Of a DNA stretch of 64,000 bases, positions 1 to 9,560 are shown piece by piece (within the stretch, counting starts at the first letter, position 1; the number at the start of each line of letters is the position of its first letter). Position numbers and translations under genes: made by a program. Source of the stretch: an uncultured Pseudomonadota bacterium (lineage in GTDB: Bacteria > Bdellovibrionota_B > Oligoflexia > Oligoflexales > CAIYRB01); NCBI GenBank assembly GCA_903928445.1, contig CAIYRB010000039.1:29798-93797 (forward strand), written 5' to 3'. A model generated the notes under the pieces. The model made no database searches, had not been told where the DNA came from, and saw nothing but the letters and a program-made list of their open reading frames with translations.

Positions 1-375
1 AAGCTGCACTATGCCGAGCTGCCGCGCACCTCGCCGATTGTGCTGCAGCCGGATGAGTACGGTAAGCTGACCTTTGGTTGCGACGGTAGCGTCTTCGCTA
101 TCTCCGTTGCCGATCCGTTTGGTGCGCTAAAGCGGGAAAAGCTCTTTCAGTACCTCAAGAAGGTCCTACGCCGCAGCGACAGTGCCAACCTCATCGACAC
201 CAAAAAGGGCGGCGCTGGACTTGGCCTGTTCAAGATCCTCTATAGCAGCCATGCGTTGATCTGCAACGTCGATCCCGGTCGCAAAACCGAGGTCATTGCG
301 CTGATCGATATCCAACATCAGGTCCGTGATTTCTCCAAGATGGCGAGGTCGGTGCACTATTTTGCGACCGAATGA
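1..375 (+). CDS. C-terminal part of a GHKL-like ATP-binding regulatory protein (5' end outside window)
   Basis: The reading frame is open from base 1 to the TGA at 373-375, so this is the last ~124 residues of a longer protein. The visible motif DTKKGGAGLGLFKI looks like the G-box of GHKL ATPases (histidine kinase or anti-sigma type), and PGRKTEVIALIDI follows in the strand after it. This suggests an ATP-binding regulatory domain, possibly of the kind found at the C-terminus of deltaproteobacterial signalling proteins. The N-terminal sensor or effector part is not visible, so no specific role can be given. The next gene begins about 40 bases downstream. Confidence 0.5.
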   Translation, partial: KLHYAELPRTSPIVLQPDEYGKLTFGCDGSVFAISVADPFGALKREKLFQYLKKVLRRSDSANLIDTKKGGAGLGLFKILYSSHALICNVDPGRKTEVIALIDIQHQVRDFSKMARSVHYFATE

Positions 376-417
376 CCTGGCTGATCTTGGTACGCCGTCG
401 GAAAAGGGGGCATGGCG

Positions 418-1023
418 ATGCGTTTTCATCAGATTGTCTTTTGTACCATCTTGGCCCTCAGCACTGGAGCTGCCTCGGCGCAGCAAGGACTCAGCCACAT
501 GGCGATTGAGGGCAACCTCGGCATTTCGACCTTTTCCGGCGACCTGTCGGCTGAGAGTGCGGCGCCGACTTACGGCATGACCGTCGCTGTCGGGCAGCAC
601 ACCTGGAGCAACGGCAGCAGTATCGCCAAAACCCTTGGCGGCCTGGGCAGCCTGTGGAACCTAAATCTCACCACCATTGCCAGCAAGACCAAGAGCAGCA
701 ATAGCTTTCCCTTCATTCAACACAAATCCTTCAGCGTCCTTGCCACATCGATCAGCCCAACGCTTTGCGCACTGACCGAGGCGCCGCTGCAAGCCTGTTT
801 CGGTGTGGGTTGGGAAGAGTTTGATGTGCAGCAGGGCAGCGACAACGAGCAGATCTATGGCACGACGCTGTGGTCCCTGGCCATCGGTCACTACATGTCG
901 GAAGAGCTGCATGCTGGGATCAAGCTCAACTACCGTAGTGTGACCCAGACCGTTTCAGGCACCAGGTCCAGCTTTGCGGTGCTCAGCGTGTTGCTATCCG
1001 TAGGCTGGCAGTTTAAGACTTGA
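418..1023 (+). CDS. Secreted outer-membrane beta-barrel-like protein
   Basis: About 201 residues. An N-terminal signal peptide (hydrophobic [16 protein letters not shown], then Gln-Gln) is followed by alternating strand-like segments with Gly and aromatic residues, and it ends in an amphipathic strand [11 protein letters not shown]. That is the usual look of a small outer-membrane barrel. Two ATG codons lie six bases apart (412 and 418). The purine run AAAAGGGGG abuts the first and is 7 bases before the second, so 418 is preferred. No family could be named and the function is unknown. Confidence 0.55.
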   Translation: MRFHQIVFCTILALSTGAASAQQGLSHMAIEGNLGISTFSGDLSAESAAPTYGMTVAVGQHTWSNGSSIAKTLGGLGSLWNLNLTTIASKTKSSNSFPFIQHKSFSVLATSISPTLCALTEAPLQACFGVGWEEFDVQQGSDNEQIYGTTLWSLAIGHYMSEELHAGIKLNYRSVTQTVSGTRSSFAVLSVLLSVGWQFKT

Positions 1024-1135
1024 ACGCCCGCCGCAGGGACCTCAGACCGACCAGCACCGCAGGATATTCGTTGCCTCCGGCAGCCTTTCTGCTAACGTCC
1101 GCTTGTCCGTTTACGCAGAGCCAAGGAGCCGCACC

Positions 1136-2365
1136 ATGAAAAAGATCAAGGTAGCCAACCCCGTCGTCGATATCGATGGCGATGAAATGACCCGGATTAT
1201 TTGGCAGATGATCAAAGACAAGCTAATCCTGCCGTACCTCGATATCGAGCTAAAATACTTCGACCTCGGCATGGAACATCGCGATAAGACCGACGACCAA
1301 GTGACGATCGATGCGGCTAAGGCCATCCAAAAGTATGATGTTGGCATCAAGTGCGCGACGATCACTCCCGACGAGGCCCGCGTCGAGGAGTTCAAACTCA
1401 AAAAAATGTGGAAGAGCCCCAACGGCACGATCCGCAACATCCTTGGCGGCACGGTCTTTCGCGCACCCATCATCTGCAAGAACGTGCCGCGGCTGGTGAA
1501 GAACTGGACCAAGCCGATCGTCATCGGACGGCACGCGTACGGCGATCAATACCGTGCCACCGACGTTAAGATCCCAGGCCCTGGTGTCCTCAAGATGGTC
1601 TTTGAACCAAGCGGCGGCGGCGCCGCGACCACCTGGGAGGTCAACCAATTTCCCAGCGCCGGCATCGCCATGGGCATGTACAACCTCGACGAGTCGATCG
1701 AGGGCTTCGCCCGCTCGGTGTTTGAGTACGGACTGATGGTCAAATATCCCGTCTACCTGTCGACAAAGAATACCATCCTCAAGACCTACGACGGCCGCTT
1801 CAAGGACATCTTCCAGGCGATGTTCGATCGCGAGTATGCCGGCAAATACAAGGCCGCAGGCCTGACCTATGAGCATCGCTTGATCGACGACATGGTCGCC
1901 CAAGTGCTGAAGTGGGAAGGTGGCGTCGTCTGGGCCTGTAAAAATTACGACGGCGACGTTCAGTCGGATACGGTGGCCCAAGGCTTTGGTTCACTCGGCA
2001 TGATGACCTCTGTGTTGATGTGCCCGAACGGCCGCACCATCGAGACCGAAGCCGCGCACGGCACGGTGACTCGGCACTACCGCGACCACCAAAAAGGCAA
2101 GGCAACCAGCACCAACCCGGTTGCCAGTATCTTCGCCTGGACCCAAGGTCTGGCGCACCGCGGCAAGTTGGATGACAATGCCGAGCTGATTCGCTTTGCC
2201 CACACCTTGGAGAAAGTCTGCGTCGACACCATTGAAGGCGGCCAGATGACCAAGGATTTGGCCGTGTCGATCCACGGCAATAACGTGCCAGCGGGGTCGT
2301 TCTTGACCACGGGCGAGTTCCTCGACGCCTTGGCCAAGAACCTGAACGCACAGTTGTCACGCTGA
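1136..2365 (+). CDS. icd: NADP-dependent isocitrate dehydrogenase, homodimeric eukaryote-like type
   Basis: Converts isocitrate and NADP+ to 2-oxoglutarate, CO2 and NADPH in the TCA cycle (cytoplasm). The ~409-residue protein opens with [19 protein letters not shown] and contains [43 protein letters not shown] and [12 protein letters not shown]. These are hallmarks of the IDH1/IDH2-like subfamily rather than the E. coli Icd type. The frame is open further upstream, but the ATG at 1136 sits 8 bases after AAGGAG, and the family begins there. It is monocistronic: a strong hairpin terminator follows at 2393. Confidence 0.95.
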   Translation: MKKIKVANPVVDIDGDEMTRIIWQMIKDKLILPYLDIELKYFDLGMEHRDKTDDQVTIDAAKAIQKYDVGIKCATITPDEARVEEFKLKKMWKSPNGTIRNILGGTVFRAPIICKNVPRLVKNWTKPIVIGRHAYGDQYRATDVKIPGPGVLKMVFEPSGGGAATTWEVNQFPSAGIAMGMYNLDESIEGFARSVFEYGLMVKYPVYLSTKNTILKTYDGRFKDIFQAMFDREYAGKYKAAGLTYEHRLIDDMVAQVLKWEGGVVWACKNYDGDVQSDTVAQGFGSLGMMTSVLMCPNGRTIETEAAHGTVTRHYRDHQKGKATSTNPVASIFAWTQGLAHRGKLDDNAELIRFAHTLEKVCVDTIEGGQMTKDLAVSIHGNNVPAGSFLTTGEFLDALAKNLNAQLSR

Positions 2366-2392
2366 GCTTGCAGCCTGATGCCCCCTTGCATT

Positions 2393-2431
2393 GAGGCGTA
2401 CGGCTAAGCAGCCGGACGCCTCAGGGGTTTT
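2393..2431 (+). terminator. Rho-independent terminator after icd
   Basis: Stem arms GAGGCGT/ACGCCTC (7 bp) and CGGCT/AGCCG (5 bp), separated by one A/G mismatch, close on the loop AAGC. The stem is followed by AGGGGTTTT. It lies 27 bases after the icd stop codon. Confidence 0.8.
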
Positions 2432-2515
2432 AACGCCTGCTTTGGGCTAACGGTCAGCCCCCCATTTGAGTTAGACTAGCTGCCAAAACGCATTGCATTT
2501 CGGGAGGCTAGGCAG

Positions 2516-3196
2516 ATGATTTGGAGAGCCAAAGGCGTTCTATCCGGGCTGTTACTTGGCATGCTTGCGGCGCTGCCCGCCGGCTGCAGCGATGACAAAG
2601 AGGCACCGCAGGAGGTCGTCGCCCCGGCCACCGAAAAGACGCCGTACCCTGAGGATCCGGATCTCGCCCTTGGCGACAAAAAGGAAGCAGCGTCTCCCGC
2701 TGCGCCTGAGAATCCGACGCCGAATGAAAGTGCGGCGGTCGGCGAACTCACGACCGACCAAGCACCTCCCCCTCCACCCACGCCACCACAAGACAACACT
2801 GCGGCGAACAGCGGTGGCGGGCCAGCAGCGCCAGCAGATGATGGCAACGCGGTCGGCGGCGCCTTCGCGCAAAATACCCCAAGCTATGAGCCTGCTCCAG
2901 GCAGCCTGCCGCCCGAAGAAGCCACACAGGGAACCACTAAACACGCAGGACCTGGTCACAAGCACCACGGCAAGCATGCTAAACACGGCAAAGCCACCGC
3001 CGCGTCAGGTCAGGGTGTCCGCTACGTCAACGCCAACCTGCTCAACGTCCGCTCCAGTCCAAACCGCACTGCCAAGCGCGTACGCCAGCTGACTAAGGGC
3101 AGCCAGATCACCGTTGAGCTGCATGGCAAATGGGCCAAGATCAAAACGGGCGAATGGATCCGCACGAAGTACTTGAGCGAGGCGCCGGTCCAGTGA
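2516..3196 (+). CDS. Lipoprotein with Pro-rich linker and C-terminal bacterial SH3 domain
   Basis: 226 residues. The signal peptide ends in the lipobox LPAGC, so the mature protein should be lipid-anchored at Cys24 or nearby. Residues ~30-135 are Pro/Ala/Glu-rich low-complexity sequence with a run of prolines. A His/Lys-rich stretch (KHHGKHAKHGK) leads into a C-terminal SH3_3 domain (about 165-226) with YVNANLLNVRSSPN, GSQITVELHGKWAKI and GEWIRTKYLSE. Such domains usually bind peptidoglycan or peptides in the periplasm. GGGAGG lies about 10 bases before the ATG. The partner is unknown. Confidence 0.8.
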   Translation: MIWRAKGVLSGLLLGMLAALPAGCSDDKEAPQEVVAPATEKTPYPEDPDLALGDKKEAASPAAPENPTPNESAAVGELTTDQAPPPPPTPPQDNTAANSGGGPAAPADDGNAVGGAFAQNTPSYEPAPGSLPPEEATQGTTKHAGPGHKHHGKHAKHGKATAASGQGVRYVNANLLNVRSSPNRTAKRVRQLTKGSQITVELHGKWAKIKTGEWIRTKYLSEAPVQ

Positions 3197-3212
3197 CCGA
3201 CGCCGCGAGTTG

Positions 3213-3542
3213 CTAGCTCTCGTCGCCCTCACCCATGGCTCTGGCGACGAGGTCCTGCAAGCTCTTGATCCCCTTAAAGCCGATGTGCTGCCCGGCCAAG
3301 CCGCGATCCTTGAAGACAAAGAATGCGGGCAACACATCGGTATCGGAGATTTCCAGCATCTCCGGATGATCATCGACCCCTATCTGGACAAAGGTCAGAC
3401 CATGGCGGTCAGCCGCCTCGATACGCTCGATGGCGGGGTTTGCCAGCTTGCAGGCGCCGCAGCCTTTTTTCCATAGTTTCAGAAAGATACGGTCGCCTGA
3501 CGCGATCCGTTCCTGGAGCTGCTCCGGGGTCCAATGTTCCAT
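3213..3542 (-). CDS. Thioredoxin-family protein with CGAC active site
   Basis: 109 residues, thioredoxin fold: FLKLWKKGCGACKLANPAIERIE carries a CxxC motif (CGAC), followed by VDDHPEMLEISDTDVLPAFFVFKDR with the cis-Pro region (VLPAF). There is no signal peptide, so it is cytoplasmic, probably a thiol-disulfide reductase or a helper for a specific partner. The ATG at 3542 is preferred because AGGAG lies 9 bases upstream; a TTG six codons earlier has no spaced ribosome site. It converges on the SH3 lipoprotein gene with a 16-base gap. Confidence 0.85.
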   Translation of the reverse strand: MEHWTPEQLQERIASGDRIFLKLWKKGCGACKLANPAIERIEAADRHGLTFVQIGVDDHPEMLEISDTDVLPAFFVFKDRGLAGQHIGFKGIKSLQDLVARAMGEGDES

Positions 3543-3678
3543 GTCGATAAACTCCTGCAAAAAACACGCTTGCGCCCGGAGGCAAGCCTTGTAGAATCCT
3601 CCGACTTCGCTACCAACGATGCCACGAAGCGGCGGCTCGGCGCCCGACAGAGCGACCGATTTCCCTAGAGGTTTTAGT

Positions 3679-4989
3679 ATGTTACGATCTTACCACGCAG
3701 TCTTAGCCGCGGTTTGCCTCGGTCTGGCCTCGAGCGCCATGGCTATCGACAAGCTCGTCATCGTATCGCCACACCGCAAATCGATTCAAGATGAGTTTAT
3801 CCCCAAGTTCAAAACCTTCTACGCCGACACCTACAAGACCAGCGTCGACGTCGACTGGCTCGACAACGGCGGCACGACCGACGCGGTGCGACTGCTGCGC
3901 ACCCGGTTTGATAAAAGCAAGACTACCTCAGGCATCGACGTGATTTGGGGGGGCGGCACCAGTATTTTTATCGACCTCGAACAAGAGCATTTGCTGCAGT
4001 CCTTTCAGCTACCGGCAGCGCTCGCGAGCCAGGTACCAGAGCAACTCAGCGGCGTGCGTTTATACAATGCCAGCAAGACCTGGGTCGCTACGGCACTGTC
4101 GTCATTTGGCATTTTCTACAATAAAAAGGTGCTCGGCTTCGAGGCGCTGAAAGCTCCCGCGACCTGGTCCGACTTGGCCCAGCCAGGCTTCAAAAATCAA
4201 CTCTCGCTGGCTGACCCGAGGCATTCTGGCACGGCCATGACTATGGTGCAAATCGTCCTCAATGCCAGAGGCTGGGACAAGGGTTGGGAGCTGCTGACGC
4301 AAATCGCCGGCAACACCCGCAGCTTCACCCACTCCAGCTCTGATCCGATCAAGGCCGTGATCGCCGGCGATGCCGCCGCCGCGATGGCCATCGACTTCTA
4401 TGCCCAGCCAAAGATTGATGAGCTGGGTAAAGACAACCTCGGCTTCGTCCTGCCCGCCAACGAGACGGTGATCGACCCAGATCCAGTCGCGATCATCCGT
4501 GGTGCGCCGAACCGCGCGGTAGCGCAGCGCTTTGTTGCCTTTGTTCTGAGCGTCGAGGCGCAGAAGCTGCTGATTTTACCCAAGGGCGCTCCTGGTGGTC
4601 CCAAACTGGCGAGCCTCGGTCGCATGGCGGTCAACAAGCAGGCGTACCTGGACACCGAAGGCAAGCGTTCGAGCGCCTTTGATCCATTTAAGCAAAGCGC
4701 GTTTTTGCACATGGACGTCGCCGCCAACGCCAAGATGGTGCATGTCCTCAGCGATCTGATTGGCGCGCTCCAAATCGACACCCACAACGAGCTAAAAGCC
4801 GCTTGGGCTGCGATCATCAAGCGCGGACTTAATCCCGCCGAGGTCGCGGAATTCGCCCGGCCACCAGTCAGCGAAAAGGAGGTGCTCGCCTTGTGCGATC
4901 AATGGCACGACAACACCTTGCGCAACAACAAGGTCAACGCTTGGGTGGCCTTCGCTAAGGCGAAATACCTCCGCTTGGCGGCACATTAA
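3679..4989 (+). CDS. ABC transporter periplasmic binding protein (Fbp/iron(III)-type)
   Basis: 436 residues. A signal peptide (MLRSYHAVLAAVCLGLASSAMA) precedes a class II binding-protein fold: KLVIVSPHRKSIQDEF, GIDVIWGGGTSIFIDLE, SSFGIFYNKKVL and DPRHSGTAMTMVQIVL. It resembles the extracellular solute-binding families used for Fe3+ (FbpA/FutA), 2-aminoethylphosphonate or polyamines. The ligand cannot be read from sequence. The ATG at 3679 has AGAGG 8 bases upstream and directly begins the signal peptide; the upstream in-frame extension is not signal-like. First gene of a three-gene importer operon. Confidence 0.85.
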   Translation: MLRSYHAVLAAVCLGLASSAMAIDKLVIVSPHRKSIQDEFIPKFKTFYADTYKTSVDVDWLDNGGTTDAVRLLRTRFDKSKTTSGIDVIWGGGTSIFIDLEQEHLLQSFQLPAALASQVPEQLSGVRLYNASKTWVATALSSFGIFYNKKVLGFEALKAPATWSDLAQPGFKNQLSLADPRHSGTAMTMVQIVLNARGWDKGWELLTQIAGNTRSFTHSSSDPIKAVIAGDAAAAMAIDFYAQPKIDELGKDNLGFVLPANETVIDPDPVAIIRGAPNRAVAQRFVAFVLSVEAQKLLILPKGAPGGPKLASLGRMAVNKQAYLDTEGKRSSAFDPFKQSAFLHMDVAANAKMVHVLSDLIGALQIDTHNELKAAWAAIIKRGLNPAEVAEFARPPVSEKEVLALCDQWHDNTLRNNKVNAWVAFAKAKYLRLAAH

Positions 4990-4990
4990 C

Positions 4991-6088
4991 ATGGAAGTCA
5001 CCTTCGACCATGTCAGTAAAAAGTACGGCGACGTCCTCGCCGTTGAGGACTTGAATCTCAAGATCGCTGAAGGCTCGCTGCACTTTCTGCTCGGTCCATC
5101 GGGCTGCGGCAAGACCACCACGCTGCGGCTTCTTGCCGGCCTAGAGAGCACCACGAGTGGGCGGATCCTTTTCGGTGGTAAGGACGTGACGTCCTTGCCA
5201 GCGGCTGAGCGCGGCATCGGCATGGTGTTCCAAAACTATGCGCTGTGGCCGCACATGACGGTGGCCAAGAATATCGACTATGGACTTGGCCTGAAGCGAC
5301 TGAGCCGTGTGCAGCGCGAGCAGCGGCTGCAGGAAGCCCTGGAATTGACGCAACTGACCCGACTTGCCGACCGCCTGCCGGGGCAACTCTCAGGCGGGCA
5401 ACAGCAACGCGTCGCCCTGGCAAGGGCACTTGCCATCCGCCCGACGGTGTTGCTGCTCGACGAGCCACTCAGTAACCTCGATGCGCAGCTGCGCCTGGAA
5501 ATGCGCGACAACATCAGTCGCATCCACCGTCAGACCAAGATCACGACGGTCTACGTGACGCACGACCAAAAAGAAGCGCTGTCGATGGGCACCGAGGTCT
5601 CGGTGCTGCGCGCCGGGAGACTGATTCAAAGCGCCCCACCGCGCCAGCTCTACCACCATCCGGAGACGCCGTTCATCGCCAGGTTTATCGGTGAGACCAA
5701 TTTGGTCCATGCCACCTACCGCGGCGACGACGATGGGCACCACTTGTTCGAATGCGGCTTTGGCCACCTCCTGACGAAGCGGCCAAAGCAAGTCCTGAGC
5801 CCAGGACAAGCCGTCACCTTATCGTTCCGCCCTGAAACGATCTCCGTGCAAGTCGATGGGGCTGCCCGTCCTAGCGTTAATCCGCTCCGCTTGGTGTTGG
5901 AACACCTGACCTACCTTGGTGAGTCGGAACAACTAGCGCTGCGCACTTCGGATCAACAGATCCTGCGCGCCAACATCTTCAATCCACCCGAGCACGACCT
6001 ACAAGAAGGCACCGTCGTCGTCTGCAACGTCGATCCGGAGCATATATTGGTCCTGCCAGTCGAACACGACCTGAGTTCCGGCACATGA
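4991..6088 (+). CDS. ABC importer ATPase subunit (Fbp/Pot type)
   Basis: 365 residues. Walker A is GPSGCGKT, the Q-loop lies near VFQNYALWP, the signature is LSGGQQQRVALARAL, Walker B is VLLLDEPLSNLDA, and the H-loop is VYVTHDQKEA. A C-terminal TOBE-like regulatory region follows (about 240-350). All catalytic motifs are intact. It starts two bases after the binding-protein stop, and its own stop overlaps the permease start by 4 bases (ATGA), so the three genes are translationally coupled. It powers the importer at the inner membrane. Confidence 0.93.
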   Translation: MEVTFDHVSKKYGDVLAVEDLNLKIAEGSLHFLLGPSGCGKTTTLRLLAGLESTTSGRILFGGKDVTSLPAAERGIGMVFQNYALWPHMTVAKNIDYGLGLKRLSRVQREQRLQEALELTQLTRLADRLPGQLSGGQQQRVALARALAIRPTVLLLDEPLSNLDAQLRLEMRDNISRIHRQTKITTVYVTHDQKEALSMGTEVSVLRAGRLIQSAPPRQLYHHPETPFIARFIGETNLVHATYRGDDDGHHLFECGFGHLLTKRPKQVLSPGQAVTLSFRPETISVQVDGAARPSVNPLRLVLEHLTYLGESEQLALRTSDQQILRANIFNPPEHDLQEGTVVVCNVDPEHILVLPVEHDLSSGT

Positions 6089-7824
6089 CCCAGTCAACCG
6101 CCACTGCAGCACCGCTTAAGGCCAAACGCTCAAACCCGAGGCAAATGGGTACAGCTATTGGCTATGCGGTGTTGGCGGCGACGCTGGTCGCCCTGGTTTT
6201 ATTCCTCGTGCTGCCGGTCAGCACCATCCTGTACAAGGCGTTTCGCGCTCAAGGTCACTTCTCCCTCGACTACTTTCGCTTACTGTTCGCCAACGATCTG
6301 CAAACCACCGCGATCTACAACAGCCTGCTGATCGGGGTTGCCGCCACGCTGCTCTGCACGGTGCTGAGCCTGCCTCTGGCGGTGATCAACGCGCGCTACG
6401 AATTTCCCGGTAAAAAGCTGCTCACAGGCCTGCTGTTGACACCGATGGTGATGCCGCCGTTTGTCGGTGCCATCGGCTTTCAGCGTTTTTTCGCGCGTCG
6501 CGGCTCAGTCAACCTGCTGCTGCTGAAACTTGGACTCATCGACTCCCCGATCGAATGGCTAGAGGGTGGACGGGTGTTCTGGGCGGTCGTCGCCCTCGAG
6601 GTCCTGCATCTCTACCCGATCGTTTACCTCAACCTCACGGCGGCGCTCGCCAATATCGATCCAAGCCTGGAAGAGATGGCGACCACCCTAGGCGTCCCGC
6701 GCTGGCGTCAGTTCAAGGACATCGTCTGGCCGCTGGCGCGCAGCGGCTACTTTGCGGGCGCCATCATCGTCTTTATCTGGGCGTTGACCGATCTAGGTAC
6801 GCCGCTTTTGGTTGGCTTTCAAGAGACGATGCCGGTCCGCATCTTCAATATGATCACCGACGTCAACGAAAACCCTGTCGGCTATGCCCTGGTATGCCTG
6901 GTCATCTTGATCACCTTCGCCGTCTATTTACTGGCGAAGACCTCCACTCGCGGCAAATCCTACGACATGATGTCGCGCGGCCACGTCAGCAGCGCCGTCA
7001 AAAAGATCAGCGCCGTCAGTGCAGCCCCGTTTTACCTGCTCTTGGTCGCCACTATCGCTGCCGCGCTGCTACCGCACATCTCGGTCCTGATCACCTCGCT
7101 TAGCAGCAAATGGTTTATGACCGTCCTGCCTGAGCAATACACGCTCGACTATTATAAACAAATTCTTCATACCGATCTGCCGCTGATCGGCATCAAGAAC
7201 AGTCTGCTGTTTTCTGGCAGTTCCATGCTCATCGACCTACTGCTTGGAGCCATGATTGCCTATGTCGTCGTCAGGAAGTTAATCCCGTTTGCGGGCCTTC
7301 TTGATGCCTTGACGATGGTCCCCTTGGCGCTACCGGGGATCGTCTTGGCCTTTGGCTACGTAACGACCTATACCAACACCATACTCGACCCATTCACCAA
7401 CCCCACGGCCCTGCTCATCATCGCCTATGCGGTACGCCGCCTACCCTACATGGTGCGCTCGGCAGCCGCGGGGTTGGCACAGACCAGTATCGCTCTCGAG
7501 GAGGCCGCCGCGACCTTTGGTGCGTCGCGTTTTTACACGCTGCGCACGATCACCGTACCACTGGTATCGGCTAACCTAATCGCCGGTTGCCTGCTGTGTT
7601 TTGCTTACGCCATGCTCGACGTCAGCGACAGCTTGATTCTGGCGATGAAGGATCGCTACTATCCGCTGACGAAGGCGATCTACGCGCTGTTTTTAGAGCA
7701 AGGCAGCGGTGAATTCGTCGCCAGCGCCTTGGGTGTGGTCGGTATGGCCCTGCTGACCGTGTGCATCTTGGGGGCATCGCTGATGCTCGGCAAGAAGATG
7801 GGCGAACTGTTTAGGTCCGGCTGA
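6085..7824 (+). CDS. ABC importer permease, fused double-domain (FbpB-like)
   Basis: 579 residues carrying two tandem binding-protein-dependent permease domains, each with about six membrane helices. Each has an EAA-type loop: EEMATTLGVPRWRQFKDIVWPL in the first half and EEAAATFGASRFYTLRTITVPL in the second, which contact the ATPase. A single fused permease is typical of iron(III) and related FbpB transporters, supporting that family for the operon. It overlaps the ATPase gene by four bases. A 42-base gap separates it from the glycosyltransferase gene. Confidence 0.9.
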   Translation: MTQSTATAAPLKAKRSNPRQMGTAIGYAVLAATLVALVLFLVLPVSTILYKAFRAQGHFSLDYFRLLFANDLQTTAIYNSLLIGVAATLLCTVLSLPLAVINARYEFPGKKLLTGLLLTPMVMPPFVGAIGFQRFFARRGSVNLLLLKLGLIDSPIEWLEGGRVFWAVVALEVLHLYPIVYLNLTAALANIDPSLEEMATTLGVPRWRQFKDIVWPLARSGYFAGAIIVFIWALTDLGTPLLVGFQETMPVRIFNMITDVNENPVGYALVCLVILITFAVYLLAKTSTRGKSYDMMSRGHVSSAVKKISAVSAAPFYLLLVATIAAALLPHISVLITSLSSKWFMTVLPEQYTLDYYKQILHTDLPLIGIKNSLLFSGSSMLIDLLLGAMIAYVVVRKLIPFAGLLDALTMVPLALPGIVLAFGYVTTYTNTILDPFTNPTALLIIAYAVRRLPYMVRSAAAGLAQTSIALEEAAATFGASRFYTLRTITVPLVSANLIAGCLLCFAYAMLDVSDSLILAMKDRYYPLTKAIYALFLEQGSGEFVASALGVVGMALLTVCILGASLMLGKKMGELFRSG

Positions 7825-7866
7825 GGCGCCGGCCCCACTCTAGCAAAACAATGCTACAATGGCCTC

Positions 7867-9048
7867 ATGACCAAGCTCCTGATCGTATCGGGTCTTCAGA
7901 TCCATCCACCGGGCTCGGGCGGCCAGCTCCGCTCCAGTGGCCTTGCCGCCGCTTTGGCCGAACGCGGCGTGGATATCGAGATCTACTCGCTGGTCGGACG
8001 CAAAGCCGACTATCTGGCTGGGGCGCCCTCTGGCTGGATGCAAGTCGCACCGCGCATTCGCGAATTCGTCGACCGCACGCGGTGGTGGGCAGCGGTGCAG
8101 ATGGCTTTTTACCGCCTCCATCTGCCACCGCTTTGGATCACTTGGCTCCTGCGCCTGTTTCGCCCAAAGCTGCTGCGGCAGCTGCTGACCACCTGCGACT
8201 GGGTGGTCATCGACTTTCCCTTTCTCTACCCTGCTGCCCGCGGCAGCACTAAACCGGTGCTGCTGAACACGCACAATGTCGAGGCCAACCTCGCAACCGG
8301 CCTCAGCCGACACTTCGTGGCGGCGATCGAGGCTGAAGCCGCGCGTCGGGCCAACCTCATCGTCTGCTGCTCGACCGAAGATCAAGCGCACTTTGACGCC
8401 GTGAACGGCCCCGGCCGGACGCTGGTGGTGGCCAACGGCGTCGATACGCAGCGCTTTGCCCAGTTGGCCGCCAAGCGCCAGGAAAGCCGCGACGCGCTGC
8501 AGCTCGGCCCGGACACTACCGTGTTGCTGTTCGCCGCCAGCAACTTTGGTCCAAATGCCGAGGGACTTGCCTTCCTCAGCGATTTTGCCGCAAAGCACGA
8601 GGGCCTACTCAAGCAGCGCCAGATCCACTTTCTGGTCGCCGGCAGCGTCAGCAAATCGGCCTATCAAACACCCCACCTGACCGTCACGGGACCAGTCGCA
8701 GCGATAGAACCCTATTTTGCCGCCGCCGACTGGGCGATCAACGCGGTCTTTCGCGGCTCCGGCACCAACGTCAAAATGGGCGAATATATGGCAGCAGACC
8801 TGCCAATCCTAAGCACTGCAGTGGGTCAGCGCGGCTTTGACTTCCAATCGGGCATCCATGGCCTGACCTTCACGCCAGACACCCTCGCCGGGCTGCTCGC
8901 CGACCACCCAGCCTTGCAGGACCGCAGCGCCGCCGCCGTCCTCGCGGCAAGCGCCAAAACCGCCAACATGGCACGTATCAGCATGCAAGCCGCGACCGAG
9001 CCGCTCGCCCGCCGACTACTAGGCGGTCATTCATCGCTATTGTTGTAG
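7867..9048 (+). CDS. Glycosyltransferase, GT4/group 1 type
   Basis: 393 residues with a GT-B layout. The N-terminal half (LLIVSGLQIHPPGSGGQLRSSGLAAALAERG) is the acceptor domain with the Gly-rich first loop. The C-terminal half carries LVVANGVDTQRFAQL, LLFAASNFGPNAEGLAFL and the nucleotide-sugar site GSGTNVKMGEYMAADLPILSTAVGQRG. Family members transfer sugars from NDP donors to glycans or lipids; donor and acceptor cannot be inferred. No transmembrane segment is obvious. It lies on the same strand as the transporter but has no clear functional link. Confidence 0.8.
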   Translation: MTKLLIVSGLQIHPPGSGGQLRSSGLAAALAERGVDIEIYSLVGRKADYLAGAPSGWMQVAPRIREFVDRTRWWAAVQMAFYRLHLPPLWITWLLRLFRPKLLRQLLTTCDWVVIDFPFLYPAARGSTKPVLLNTHNVEANLATGLSRHFVAAIEAEAARRANLIVCCSTEDQAHFDAVNGPGRTLVVANGVDTQRFAQLAAKRQESRDALQLGPDTTVLLFAASNFGPNAEGLAFLSDFAAKHEGLLKQRQIHFLVAGSVSKSAYQTPHLTVTGPVAAIEPYFAAADWAINAVFRGSGTNVKMGEYMAADLPILSTAVGQRGFDFQSGIHGLTFTPDTLAGLLADHPALQDRSAAAVLAASAKTANMARISMQAATEPLARRLLGGHSSLLL

Positions 9049-9100
9049 CCGACGGTCAGCAAAAAGGTATAGGATTTCCAAAAGATTAGGAGGAGGCATA

Positions 9101-9559
9101 GTGAGCAACGGCATTCAAATCAGCGAACGCGATGGGGTGTTCCACCTGAGCGGGGAATTGAATGAATATGCCGACCTAAGCTCACTACTCACCAAGACGC
9201 CGCCGCTGCGGTTAAACTTGAAGGAAGTGACGCGGATCAACAGCATTGGTATCCGCAACCTCCTCAAGTTTCTAACCGGCTGGGGCGACCGGGCATTCAT
9301 CTACGAGCATTGCTCCAGCGAATTCATCGACCAGGTGAACATGATCACCTCGCTACTCGGACCGCACAAACAGGGCAAGATCACCTCGTTCTATGTCCCC
9401 TATGAATGCCCCAACTGTGAATTCGAGAAAGATATCTATAGCGATGCCGCGCCCTACAAACAAGCGCTGGCTAGCGGCATCTGGCCCAAGCAGGAGTGCC
9501 CGGACTGTCACTCGACCTTGGATGTCATGAGCGACTCGTTCTTCAGCTTTCTGACATAA
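9101..9559 (+). CDS. STAS-like domain protein with C-terminal zinc ribbon
   Basis: 152 residues. The first ~95 look like a STAS/anti-sigma-antagonist fold: LSGELNEYADLSSLL, PLRLNLKEVTRINSIGIRNLLKFL, then FIYEHCSSEFIDQVNMI. The usual phosphorylatable Ser would lie in RINSIGIRN. Two CxxC pairs (CPNC and CPDC) about 34 residues apart then suggest a zinc-binding tail, an unusual addition. The start is GTG at 9101, with AGGAGGAGG ideally spaced upstream. The role is probably a small regulatory switch or scaffold. The stop is two bases before a repeat unit. Confidence 0.6.
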   Translation: MSNGIQISERDGVFHLSGELNEYADLSSLLTKTPPLRLNLKEVTRINSIGIRNLLKFLTGWGDRAFIYEHCSSEFIDQVNMITSLLGPHKQGKITSFYVPYECPNCEFEKDIYSDAAPYKQALASGIWPKQECPDCHSTLDVMSDSFFSFLT

Positions 9560-9560
9560 C

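Noticed and set aside
1250..1981. Long antisense frame opposite icd
   Set aside because: Codon-position mirror of a strongly conserved gene; no ribosome site or domain.
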